A stretch of 64,000 bases of DNA, from NCBI GenBank assembly GCA_017554615.1, contig JAFZHY010000004.1:57809-121808 (forward strand). The letters are read 5' to 3'. Below the pieces are notes generated by a model. The model did no database searches. It saw only the letters and a program-made list of their open reading frames with translations, and was not told the origin of the DNA. This DNA comes from Clostridia bacterium (lineage in GTDB: Bacteria; Bacillota; Clostridia; UMGS1840; HGM11507). This document shows positions 18,360 to 24,665 of the stretch, piece after piece. Position 1 is the first letter of the stretch; each line of letters starts with the position of its first letter. Made by a program: the position numbers and the translations under genes.

Positions 18360-19130
18360 TTAAGTTGCATATCGCAACATTATGTAATTCAATTTATTTT
18401 TAATTTATTTGAGAAAGGTCGCGCCCTTGTTGCTCCTCTTCGCACTTCTGCGCTCAGAGGTCAACAAGAGCGCTAAGGTTACATAATGTTATCGGCATAT
18501 ATCTTTTTTTTACTGCTTATACAAAAAATATCGGTATTTTGTATAAAAAGATATGTGAGTATTCTTTAGGGTCCGTCTTATCTTTTTACAAGGGGTGTCC
18601 CACCCTACAAAATAATTTTTTTGTATAAAAAGTTTTCTATAAAAACCCTTTGTGTTTTTATAAAAAACTTTGGGTTATCCTTTGAAGCAAAAAAGATATA
18701 TGCCTTAGTATATTGTGTCATATATACAATAATGCATGTTTTACGGTATGCCCTCACAAATGCGCTTCCTGTAATCGTAATGGCGCTTTGTGAGGGGGGG
18801 CTTCCTTTGTCCCTTTCCCGACAAAGTAAGCCCAAGGAATATGTTTATAAATAAACATATATCTATCATAGCCATAAGGCACATACGGACAGTCGCAGTC
18901 TTCGTGTTTTGGTGGTGTGCTCGGCAAGGCTGTCGCGTTGCTCAAACGCCTTTCCTGTGCGCTCCACCAAAGCACTTGCCTTGCTCGTTGTTGTAGCCGG
19001 TAGGATAATTTCAAGATGTTTGTAAGTAGTTTATGAACATACAGGCCTACTTCCTCGGCTTCCTCAGCGCAGAAGAAAAAACTGCGCTTTCGTCTTCCTC
19101 GTCATTAGTCCTTAGTTTAAAGAAAAATAT
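18360..19130. ncRNA. Large highly structured gene-free tract, candidate ornate RNA or folded DNA origin
   Basis: About 770 bases, more G/C-rich than the flanks, with strong stems packed end to end. Domain I: AACATTATGTAA (18376-18387) with its complement (18479-18490), enclosing a long imperfect arm (TTGTTG, CCTCT, CGCA against TGCG, AGAGG, CAACAA). Domain II: GGCATATATCTTTTTT (18494-18509) with its exact complement (18689-18704), enclosing a TCGG-loop hairpin (about 18519-18546) and a 16-bp hairpin (18629-18671). Then CCCTCACAAA...TTTGTGAGGG, GGGCTTcCTTTGTC...GACAAAGtAAGCCC, ATATGTTTATaaATAAACATAT, TTTGGTGG...CCACCAAA and GCGCAG...CTGCGC. Frames here look like chance. It could be a ROOL/GOLLD-type RNA, an oriT/replication origin, or something new. 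Confidence 0.55.
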
Positions 19131-19155
19131 ACAAACAAAGAAAGGAATAAAACAA

Positions 19156-19323
19156 ATGAGATTATATAAATATCAAAGAAATAAAAGAAAAGAATGTATA
19201 ATAAGAGTTAGGTTAGATAAAGAAATGGTTGAAGCGGTAAAATGTATTACAAAAAATAAAGGTTGTTCATTATCCTCTTTTATAAGAAAAGCAATAATAT
19301 TTATGATTGCCAAAGAGAGTTAA
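19156..19323 (+). CDS. Ribbon-helix-helix DNA-binding protein 1
   Basis: 55 aa from ATG 19156 behind AAAGGA. IIRVRLDKEMVEAVKCI followed by CSLSSFIRKAI is a CopG/Arc-type strand-helix-helix unit with a basic N-terminus. Such proteins act as dimeric regulators or relaxosome accessories. It directly follows the folded tract. The longer frame from 19033 crosses folded sequence and has no SD. Confidence 0.72.
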   Translation: MRLYKYQRNKRKECIIRVRLDKEMVEAVKCITKNKGCSLSSFIRKAIIFMIAKES

Positions 19324-19366
19324 TGTCCTACAATAAATATATAAAAAATCGAGGCTAAGCCTCGTC

Positions 19367-19410
19367 ATAACAAGTTTTTTACATTTCAAGAAAAATAAAA
19401 AACTTGTTAT
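19367..19410. repeat. Perfect 15-bp inverted repeat plus adjacent hairpin
   Basis: ATAACAAGTTTTTTA and its exact complement flank a 14-base loop. Just upstream, CGAGGC TAA GCCTCG forms a second hairpin. The pair sits between the two ribbon-helix-helix genes, a layout seen at operators and at transfer origins. Confidence 0.65.
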
Positions 19411-19438
19411 CTAAATTATAAAAAAGGAGTGTTTATCA

Positions 19439-19603
19439 ATGGAAAAAATAACAATATCAATAAGAGTATTATTAAAGACATATAAAAAGTTTAAACATAT
19501 GTGTATGATAAAAGGTTGCACAATGTCAGAACATTTTGAGGAAATCATAAAAAAAGATATAAAAGAATTTGAAGAAGAACATCAAATAAAATTATATTGT
19601 TGA
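19439..19603 (+). CDS. Ribbon-helix-helix DNA-binding protein 2
   Basis: 54 aa, ATG 19439, SD AAGGAG, stop TGA. MEKITISIRVLLKTYKKFKH begins with the beta strand (ITISIRV), then two helices (TYKKFKHMCMI and MSEHFEEIIKKDI), as in the CopG/Arc family. It ends at a perfect 13-bp hairpin (19591-19620) that probably terminates it. Second such protein in tandem; probably autoregulatory or a DNA-processing accessory. Confidence 0.65.
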   Translation: MEKITISIRVLLKTYKKFKHMCMIKGCTMSEHFEEIIKKDIKEFEEEHQIKLYC

Positions 19604-19673
19604 CAACTCAACAATATAATAATATAATGAAAATGGCTTCAATGCTAAACAATTAAATAAATTCAAGTTCGGA

Positions 19674-19708
19674 AAAAGAGTTACCATTTTTTAATGGTAA
19701 CTCTTTTA
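19674..19708. terminator. Two-way terminator in the element
   Basis: AAAAGAGTTACCATT TTTT AATGGTAACTCTTTT, a perfect 15-bp stem with A and T tracts on both sides. Confidence 0.85.
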
Positions 19709-19712
19709 CTAA

Positions 19713-19732
19713 ATGTGTCCTAAAGTGTGTCC
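19713..19732. promoter_or_regulatory. Putative integrase arm-type sites, right end
   Basis: ATGTGTCC TAAA GTGTGTCC, the same tandem 8-mers with TAAA spacing as at 15451-15470. Confidence 0.55.
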
Positions 19733-19764
19733 CAATAAATAAAAAACAAACATTTTAATAAAAT

Positions 19765-19805
19765 AAAGAAACTCTTACAACTATTGTGGCCGTAAGAGTT
19801 TCTTT
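19765..19805 (-). terminator. Terminator supplied by the element to tRNA-Lys
   Basis: AAAGAAACTCTTAC pairs with GTAAGAGTTTCTTT directly after the tRNA CCA. The displaced original terminator is probably 15273-15298. Confidence 0.8.
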
Positions 19806-19806
19806 A

Positions 19807-19882
19807 TGGTACACCATCAGGGACTCGAACCCTGGACACCCTGATTAAGAGTCAGGTGCTCTACCATCTGAGCTAATGGTGC
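19807..19882 (-). tRNA. tRNA-Lys(CTT), contains attR
   Basis: 76 nt with encoded CCA. Anticodon loop CTCTTAA on a CCTGA/TCAGG stem gives anticodon CTT (Lys). The D arm AGCTCAGATGGTAGAGC and T arm CAGGGTTCGAGTCCCTG are canonical. The acceptor stem GCACCAT/ATGGTGT has a G1-U72 wobble at its end. The 3' 47 bases are the attR copy, so part of this tRNA is supplied by the element. It is cotranscribed behind tRNA-Thr. Confidence 0.95.
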
Positions 19883-19889
19883 AAAAAAT

Positions 19890-19965
19890 TGGAGCTGACG
19901 AGCGGACTTGAACCGCCGACCTCCTCCTTACCAAGGAGGTGCGCTACCGACTGTGCCACGTCAGC
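19890..19965 (-). tRNA. tRNA-Thr(GGT)
   Basis: 76 nt with CCA. Anticodon loop TTGGTAA on CCTCC/GGAGG gives GGT (Thr, ACC). Acceptor stem GCTGACG/CGTCAGC is perfect. It lies 7 bases upstream of tRNA-Lys on the minus strand. Confidence 0.95.
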
Positions 19966-19985
19966 ATATCTTAACAACAAAAGAT

Positions 19986-20014
19986 ATTATATTATAATAA
20001 AGAATAAAAGTCAA
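19986..20014 (-). promoter_or_regulatory. Promoter of the tRNA-Thr/tRNA-Lys operon
   Basis: On the minus strand TTGACT and TATAAT are separated by 17 bases, about 20 bases before the tRNA-Thr 5' end. Confidence 0.8.
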
Positions 20015-20055
20015 GAGAAAAACCAATTTTTTTACCAATTAAAATGGCAGTGTTT

Positions 20056-20901
20056 TTATATTTTGGTAAGGTCTTTATTTTCAGATAACAGTTTATTGAC
20101 AAAGTTTTCAACCCTGTTAATATCTGCTGCATCAAGATATGTGATTTTTTCCATAAGAGGTCTTGGGTCTCTTAATAATATAAGGTCAGAAACTTTAAAA
20201 TCAAATGCATCTGCAATACTGGTTAAATGCTCTAAAGGAATATCCTCTTTTTGTGCATTGTAATAAAGTGTAACAGTGTCGATATCAAGATTAACCTTTT
20301 TTGCTAATTCAGGTATAGAAAGATTTGAAGATTTAAATAGATTTTCAACATTTATAACTGACGGTGATTTTTCGTTATATCCTTTATGAGGCTCACTTGC
20401 TCTGCTTTTTCTGAATTTAACATTTTTATAGTCTACATTGCCGAATAAATAGTCAAAGGATACATTAAAGATTTGGGATATTGAAGAGAATATAGTTATA
20501 TCAGGAAAAGATAACCCCTTTTCCCAGTTATCAATTTCATTATAATTTACCTTTATCCCCGAATTTTCAAGTATTTTTTCTGATAAACTTTCCTTTGATA
20601 CCTTATAAGTGGTCATTAACCTTTTTAATTGAACAGAGAAATTAGTAATTATATTTTTAGAAATATTATTACTTTCCAAAGAATAATTTTCATTATCAGA
20701 ATCTTTTCCAAGCAATAAATAGATAGGGGAAACCTTAAGTAAATCAGCAATTTCACACATCTTTGAAATAGTTAATTTTTCTATTTCGCCTGTTTCATAT
20801 CTGTAATAAGTAGAAACTGATTTACCTATTTTATCTGCAATGGTTTTAGGGTTAATATCAAGTTCAATTCTTCTGTCTCTCATTCTCTGACCAATATTCA
20901 T
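20056..20901 (-). CDS. Transcription regulator with three tandem XRE-type helix-turn-helix domains
   Basis: 281 aa. Domain 1 (about 1-66): IGQRMRDRRIELDINPKTIA and STYYRYETGE. Domain 2 (about 88-150): FSVQLKRLMTTYKVSKESLS, IDNWEKGLSFPD and FDYLFGN. Domain 3 (about 185-255): SIPELAKKVNLDIDTVTLYY and FKVSDLILL. Domains 1 and 2 look complete; domain 3 is more diverged. No other domain is seen. It is divergent from the small gene at 21146, and three palindromes lie between them, so autoregulation with control of the small gene is likely. Targets elsewhere are unknown. Confidence 0.8.
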   Translation of the reverse strand: MNIGQRMRDRRIELDINPKTIADKIGKSVSTYYRYETGEIEKLTISKMCEIADLLKVSPIYLLLGKDSDNENYSLESNNISKNIITNFSVQLKRLMTTYKVSKESLSEKILENSGIKVNYNEIDNWEKGLSFPDITIFSSISQIFNVSFDYLFGNVDYKNVKFRKSRASEPHKGYNEKSPSVINVENLFKSSNLSIPELAKKVNLDIDTVTLYYNAQKEDIPLEHLTSIADAFDFKVSDLILLRDPRPLMEKITYLDAADINRVENFVNKLLSENKDLTKI

Positions 20902-20966
20902 ATTATCACCTCATATTTCGTATTTTAGCATATAATTTCTTTTCTTGCAATAATCTTTTTGCTTAC

Positions 20967-21127
20967 TTTTGCAAAATATGCGAAAAAAATATTGACAAAT
21001 GTATTTTTATGTGATAAATTTACCTTGTCGCATAAAATGCGAAAAATAAAAATATTGGGAATATTATATTTATCAAGTAAGGGAATTGATAAATTTTTTT
21101 AAAAACTAATTCGCATTTTGTGCGAAA
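20967..21127. promoter_or_regulatory. Divergent promoter region with three TCGCATTTTATGCGA-type operators
   Basis: Palindromes: GCAAAATATGCGAA (20967-20986 region), TCGCATAAAATGCGA (21028-21042) and TTCGCATTTTGTGCGAA (21110-21126). A plus-strand promoter TTGACA (20992) with TAAATT (21015), spacer 17, lies between the first two. A weak fourth copy may sit near 20915-20930. The layout suggests control by the triple-HTH protein. Confidence 0.7.
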
Positions 21128-21145
21128 ATATGAGGGGTGGAATTT

Positions 21146-21367
21146 ATGGATAAAATTATTACATATGAACTTTTTAAAGAAGATAAATGGGATGAGGATA
21201 ACGGAAGTTACACAGCATACGGAATAAGAACAAGTAACAAAGAGGAGGAAGTAGGGGATATAACGGTTAATCTGTGCGAGGCTCTTAAAATTTTAAGGGT
21301 ATTAAACGATAATAATGTTAGTATATATCATTTTAAGGATGTAATTTATGATTTATTAAACTTATAA
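21146..21367 (+). CDS. Small hypothetical protein, resembles DUF6514
   Basis: 73 aa from ATG 21146 behind GAGGGGTGG; an upstream in-frame GTG overlaps the SD. Features: KIITYELFKEDKW, YTAYGIRTSN, then VNLCEALKILRVLNDNNVS and IYHFKDVIYDLL. The pattern recalls small clostridial DUF6514 proteins, function unknown. It is acidic with no membrane segment. Under the operators shared with the triple-HTH gene. Confidence 0.6.
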   Translation: MDKIITYELFKEDKWDEDNGSYTAYGIRTSNKEEEVGDITVNLCEALKILRVLNDNNVSIYHFKDVIYDLLNL

Positions 21368-21402
21368 AAAGCATAGTGTTTCTAAGAAACACTATGCTTT
21401 TT
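21366..21402. terminator. Two-way terminator between convergent genes
   Basis: Perfect 17-bp stem (AAAAAGCATAGTGTTTC and its complement) with loop TAA, serving both the 21146 gene and fprA. Confidence 0.9.
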
Positions 21403-21403
21403 G

Positions 21404-22558
21404 TTAGTTTATAATTTCTTTGCTAAGGTTTACAATCTCTTCTTTGTTTTCATCATTTGCCTTAGATTTTATTGAAACTAAGGTATCAAAATAGGTTATA
21501 TCTTTTGCATCTTCAAAAACTTTTTTAATATTTTTACTAACTGTGGCTGCCCATGTTCCGTTTTCTATTATACCTACTTTTCTGTTTTTAAAGTTTCTTT
21601 CTGTAAGATGATTTAAAAACTCTTTCATACAAGGGAACAGACCTGAGTTATATGTTGTGGAAGCAAGAATAAGTTTACTGTATTTAAATGCCAAAGATAC
21701 TGCTTCGTGCATATCACAACGCGCAAGATTCATAACTGATACATTTTTATAATTTAGTTTATCAAGTTCTTTTTTAAGAAGAAAAACTGCTTCTTGGGTG
21801 TTACCGTATACAGAACTATATGCAATTAAAACTCCGTCTTCTTCAGGAGTATATGAAGACCATTTATCATAAAGTGAAATATAATATGAAAGATTTTCAG
21901 ATAAAACAGGCCCGTGTAAAGCACAAATTCTTTTTATATCAAGAGTTGCTGCTTTTTTAAGAACACTCTGTACCTGAGGACCGAATTTTCCTACAATGCC
22001 TATATAATATCTTCTGGCTTCGTCTATCCATTCTTCGTTTGCATCAACAGTTCCGAATTTACCGAAGCCGTCGGCAGAAAATAAAGTTTTGGTGGTTGAT
22101 TCATATGTCATTATAACTTCAGGCCAGTGAACCATAGGAGCGTTAATAAAGGTTAAGTTATGTTCGCCTAATGACAAGGTATCATTTTCGTTTACCTTAA
22201 TGCTTCTTTCGTTATAGTCTGTGCCGAAAAACTGCTTTATCATAGGGAATGATTTAACCCCTGAAACAAGTGTTGCATTCGGATACTTTTCCATAAATTT
22301 ATGAATGTTTGCCGAATGGTCAGGCTCCATATGAGAAATGATAAGATATTCTGGCTCTTTATCTTTTAGTATATCTTCAATTTTTTTAAGCCATTCGTCG
22401 CCAAAAGCCTTTTCAACCGTGTCAAATACAGCAGTTTTTTCATCAGTAATAATATAGGAATTATAAGACATTCCGTTTTTTACTTTGTATTGTCCTTCAA
22501 ATAAGTCTATTTTTTTATCATTTATTCCTATGTAATAAATGTTATTTGTAATTTCCAT
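21404..22558 (-). CDS. Flavodiiron protein (FprA-type oxygen/NO reductase)
   Basis: 384 aa. The metallo-beta-lactamase-like diiron domain (1 to about 245) has HMEPDHSAN, MVHWPEVIMTY and ALHGPVLS ligands. The flavodoxin domain (about 255-384) has the FMN loop YSSVYGNTQEA. These soluble enzymes reduce O2 to water (or NO) with electrons from rubredoxin, protecting anaerobes. The rubredoxin gene is directly upstream on the same strand, a natural electron donor. Confidence 0.93.
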   Translation of the reverse strand: MEITNNIYYIGINDKKIDLFEGQYKVKNGMSYNSYIITDEKTAVFDTVEKAFGDEWLKKIEDILKDKEPEYLIISHMEPDHSANIHKFMEKYPNATLVSGVKSFPMIKQFFGTDYNERSIKVNENDTLSLGEHNLTFINAPMVHWPEVIMTYESTTKTLFSADGFGKFGTVDANEEWIDEARRYYIGIVGKFGPQVQSVLKKAATLDIKRICALHGPVLSENLSYYISLYDKWSSYTPEEDGVLIAYSSVYGNTQEAVFLLKKELDKLNYKNVSVMNLARCDMHEAVSLAFKYSKLILASTTYNSGLFPCMKEFLNHLTERNFKNRKVGIIENGTWAATVSKNIKKVFEDAKDITYFDTLVSIKSKANDENKEEIVNLSKEIIN

Positions 22559-22573
22559 TGTAATTCTCCTTTT

Positions 22574-22600
22574 AAAAAAGCAGGTTTAACCTGCTTTTAA
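22574..22600 (-). terminator. Hairpin between rubredoxin and flavodiiron genes
   Basis: AAAAGCAGGTT pairs with AACCTGCTTTT, with T runs. In the direction of transcription it comes after rubredoxin and before fprA, so it may set a rubredoxin-to-fprA ratio by partial read-through. Confidence 0.65.
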
Positions 22601-22759
22601 TTATTCTTCTGAAAAATCTTCTTTTCCAACTCCACATAAAGGGCAGACAAAATCTTCTGGTACATCTTCCCATTTTGTTCCTGCGCTGATGTTTAAATCA
22701 GGTTCGCCTGTTTCTTCGTCATAAACATATCCACATACATTACATACATATTTTTTCAT
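22601..22759 (-). CDS. Rubredoxin
   Basis: 52 aa, the normal size, from ATG 22759 behind AAGGAG. Iron ligands are CNVCG and CPLCG, with the usual [11 protein letters not shown] and [14 protein letters not shown] context. It is a one-electron carrier in the cytoplasm, here probably feeding the flavodiiron protein whose gene follows. Confidence 0.95.
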   Translation of the reverse strand: MKKYVCNVCGYVYDEETGEPDLNISAGTKWEDVPEDFVCPLCGVGKEDFSEE

Positions 22760-22796
22760 AATAAATCTCCTTTTTTTATTTATTATAAACGCTATA

Positions 22797-23648
22797 TTAT
22801 TTTTTTAAACATAAAACTCTTTCAATTTTTGCTAAATCTTTTATTATTTCTACCGATTTAAATTTATTGCTCTTTATTGCATAATCGTAAAGATACTTCC
22901 ATTGATTTATTCCCATCTCTAAGAGCATATATCCGCCATCATTTAGATTGTTATAAAAATCGTCAATTATTCTTTTGTAAAATTTATATTCATCATCAGG
23001 TGATACAAGAGCAATAAATGGTTCGTATTTTTTAACATCATCTTCAAGGCCTAAAAAGTCATCTTCGTTTATATACGGAGGGTTTGACACAATTAAATCA
23101 TATTTTTTATCAATGGTATCATTTAAAATATCTTTTTTTATTATTTTTGCTCTGTCATTTATATTGTGTTTTAAAACATTAAAAGAGCATACATCAAGCG
23201 CCTCGTCTGATATGTCAACTAATGTAACATTACTGTTTTTAAAAATTGTTGCAAGAGTAATTCCTATACATCCTGAGCCTGTACATAAATCAAGTATTGA
23301 TAAACTACATTCTTTGTCTATTTTATCTATTAGAGTATCTATAATTATTTCGGTATCAGGGCGGGGGATAAGAACGCTGCTGTTAACCTTAAACTGAAGA
23401 GAATAAAATTCACACACACCTGTTAAGTATTTTACAGGTGTTTTTTTGGAACGCATTTTTATAAGTTCTATATACTTATTATAATCACTCTCTTTAATTT
23501 CATCAGTTTTATGAACTGTAAGATAACTTTTATCTTTTTTTAAGATATGGCATAAAAGAATTTTAGCATCGCTTATATAACTTTCAATATTTGATTTTTC
23601 TAAGATTTTAGTGCCTTCTGTTAAGGCATCGAAAATAGTTTTTACCAT
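22797..23648 (-). CDS. prmC: Release factor glutamine methyltransferase PrmC (HemK)
   Basis: 283 aa. The N-terminal helical domain binds the release factor. The SAM-binding fold has [13 protein letters not shown] and the catalytic NPPY ([12 protein letters not shown]). It methylates the Gln of the GGQ motif of RF1 and RF2, both encoded at the left of the window. Overlaps the DUF1385 gene by 7 bases. Confidence 0.95.
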   Translation of the reverse strand: MVKTIFDALTEGTKILEKSNIESYISDAKILLCHILKKDKSYLTVHKTDEIKESDYNKYIELIKMRSKKTPVKYLTGVCEFYSLQFKVNSSVLIPRPDTEIIIDTLIDKIDKECSLSILDLCTGSGCIGITLATIFKNSNVTLVDISDEALDVCSFNVLKHNINDRAKIIKKDILNDTIDKKYDLIVSNPPYINEDDFLGLEDDVKKYEPFIALVSPDDEYKFYKRIIDDFYNNLNDGGYMLLEMGINQWKYLYDYAIKSNKFKSVEIIKDLAKIERVLCLKK

Positions 23649-24589
23649 TTGTCATCTTCTCTGTTTTCTGATATAACTGATTTTAAGGCAGCGAGTGCAA
23701 CCTCAATCTGACTTTCATCAGGCTCTTTTGTTGTTAAATGCTGAAGTAAAACTCCCGGCTTTGATATAATTTTAGTAAATGTGTTATCATATTTTCCTGC
23801 AATTTTTATAAGTTCATAGGAAAGCCCTGCAACAACAGGTAACAGTAAAAGACGGTATAATAATCTTAAATGAAGTTCTCCCCATGAAATACAGGAGAAA
23901 ACAAGTATGCTTACAATCATAACAATTACTAAAAAACTTGTTCCGCATCTTGGGTGGAAGCGGGAATATTTTTTAACATTTTCAACTGTTAATTCTTCTC
24001 CGTGTTCATAACAGAATATTGATTTGTGCTCTGCACCGTGGTACATAAACACTCTTTTTATATCTTCCATTCTAGAGACTAAGTATAAATAGGCAAGAAA
24101 AATAGCCATTTTAATTATACTTTCTGTAAGGTTGAGTGCAACTATACTTATATTTGGGAACGGATACTTTAAAAGCCCTGCAATAAAATTAGGCAAAAGC
24201 ATAAATAATCCTATACCTAATATAAGAGATAAAAGTACAGAAATATACATTATAACTGTAACAAGTTTATCTCCGAATTTATCCATAAGCCACTTTTCAA
24301 ATTTAGACATTTTTTCAGGCGAATCTTCCAAATCTTCAAAGAATTTAGCGGAAAACATTAAGCAACTTACACCTGTATATAATGATTCGAAAAATGAAAA
24401 TACACCTCGAAGTACCGGTATTTTATTTATTTTCCATTTAACGCTTAATAAGTTAATCGGCTTTTTTTCTATTTCAATATGACCGTCAGGGCATCTTACA
24501 GCAGTAGCGATATCTTTTACGCCACGCATCATAACACCTTCAATAACTGCCTGACCGCCTACGCTTGTTGGTTTTAAACACTTACCCAT
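23642..24589 (-). CDS. DUF1385 membrane protein (YqhQ-like)
   Basis: 315 aa, ATG 24589 behind AGGAGGTG. Starts KPTSVGGQAVIEGVMMRG, the family hallmark, and has FMYHGAEHKSIFCYEHG and RFHPRCGTSFL, conserved His/Cys motifs of unknown use. About four to five membrane helices. Its place beside prmC is conserved in Firmicutes, but the molecular role is not established. Confidence 0.88.
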   Translation of the reverse strand: MGKCLKPTSVGGQAVIEGVMMRGVKDIATAVRCPDGHIEIEKKPINLLSVKWKINKIPVLRGVFSFFESLYTGVSCLMFSAKFFEDLEDSPEKMSKFEKWLMDKFGDKLVTVIMYISVLLSLILGIGLFMLLPNFIAGLLKYPFPNISIVALNLTESIIKMAIFLAYLYLVSRMEDIKRVFMYHGAEHKSIFCYEHGEELTVENVKKYSRFHPRCGTSFLVIVMIVSILVFSCISWGELHLRLLYRLLLLPVVAGLSYELIKIAGKYDNTFTKIISKPGVLLQHLTTKEPDESQIEVALAALKSVISENREDDKW

Positions 24590-24665
24590 AGGTTCACCTC
24601 CTGATAAATTTTCTTAAATATTATCTCATTTTAAAAGTATAATGTCAATGAATTTAACAGATTGT

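Larger units (their letters stand above)
15301..19853. mobile_element. Small integrative element inserted in tRNA-Lys(CTT)
   Basis: A 47-bp direct repeat (15301-15347 and 19807-19853) marks the ends. It equals the 3' part of tRNA-Lys from the anticodon arm to CCA. Inside are a tyrosine integrase, a Cro/CI-type repressor, divergent early genes (Cro-like, excisionase-like, phage replication-type domain), a folded gene-free tract, and two ribbon-helix-helix proteins. No capsid, terminase, relaxase, conjugation or resistance gene is visible, so it would depend on a helper to move. TGA stops and very A/T-rich codons set it apart from its neighbours. Candidate classes are phage satellite or mobilisable element with oriT only. 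Confidence 0.88.

Noticed and set aside
18420..18480. Resemblance to an integron attC site
   Set aside because: The imperfect stem is suggestive, but the conserved core sites at both ends are not convincing and there is no integron integrase.
18605..19014. Several 60-86-aa frames on both strands in the folded tract
   Set aside because: They overlap each other and the stems, lack SDs, and have odd composition; better explained by structured non-coding sequence.
19889..20263. 124-aa plus-strand frame starting MELTSGLEPPTSSLPRR
   Set aside because: The start is the antisense of tRNA-Thr, a well-known false gene; the rest is antisense to the triple-HTH gene.
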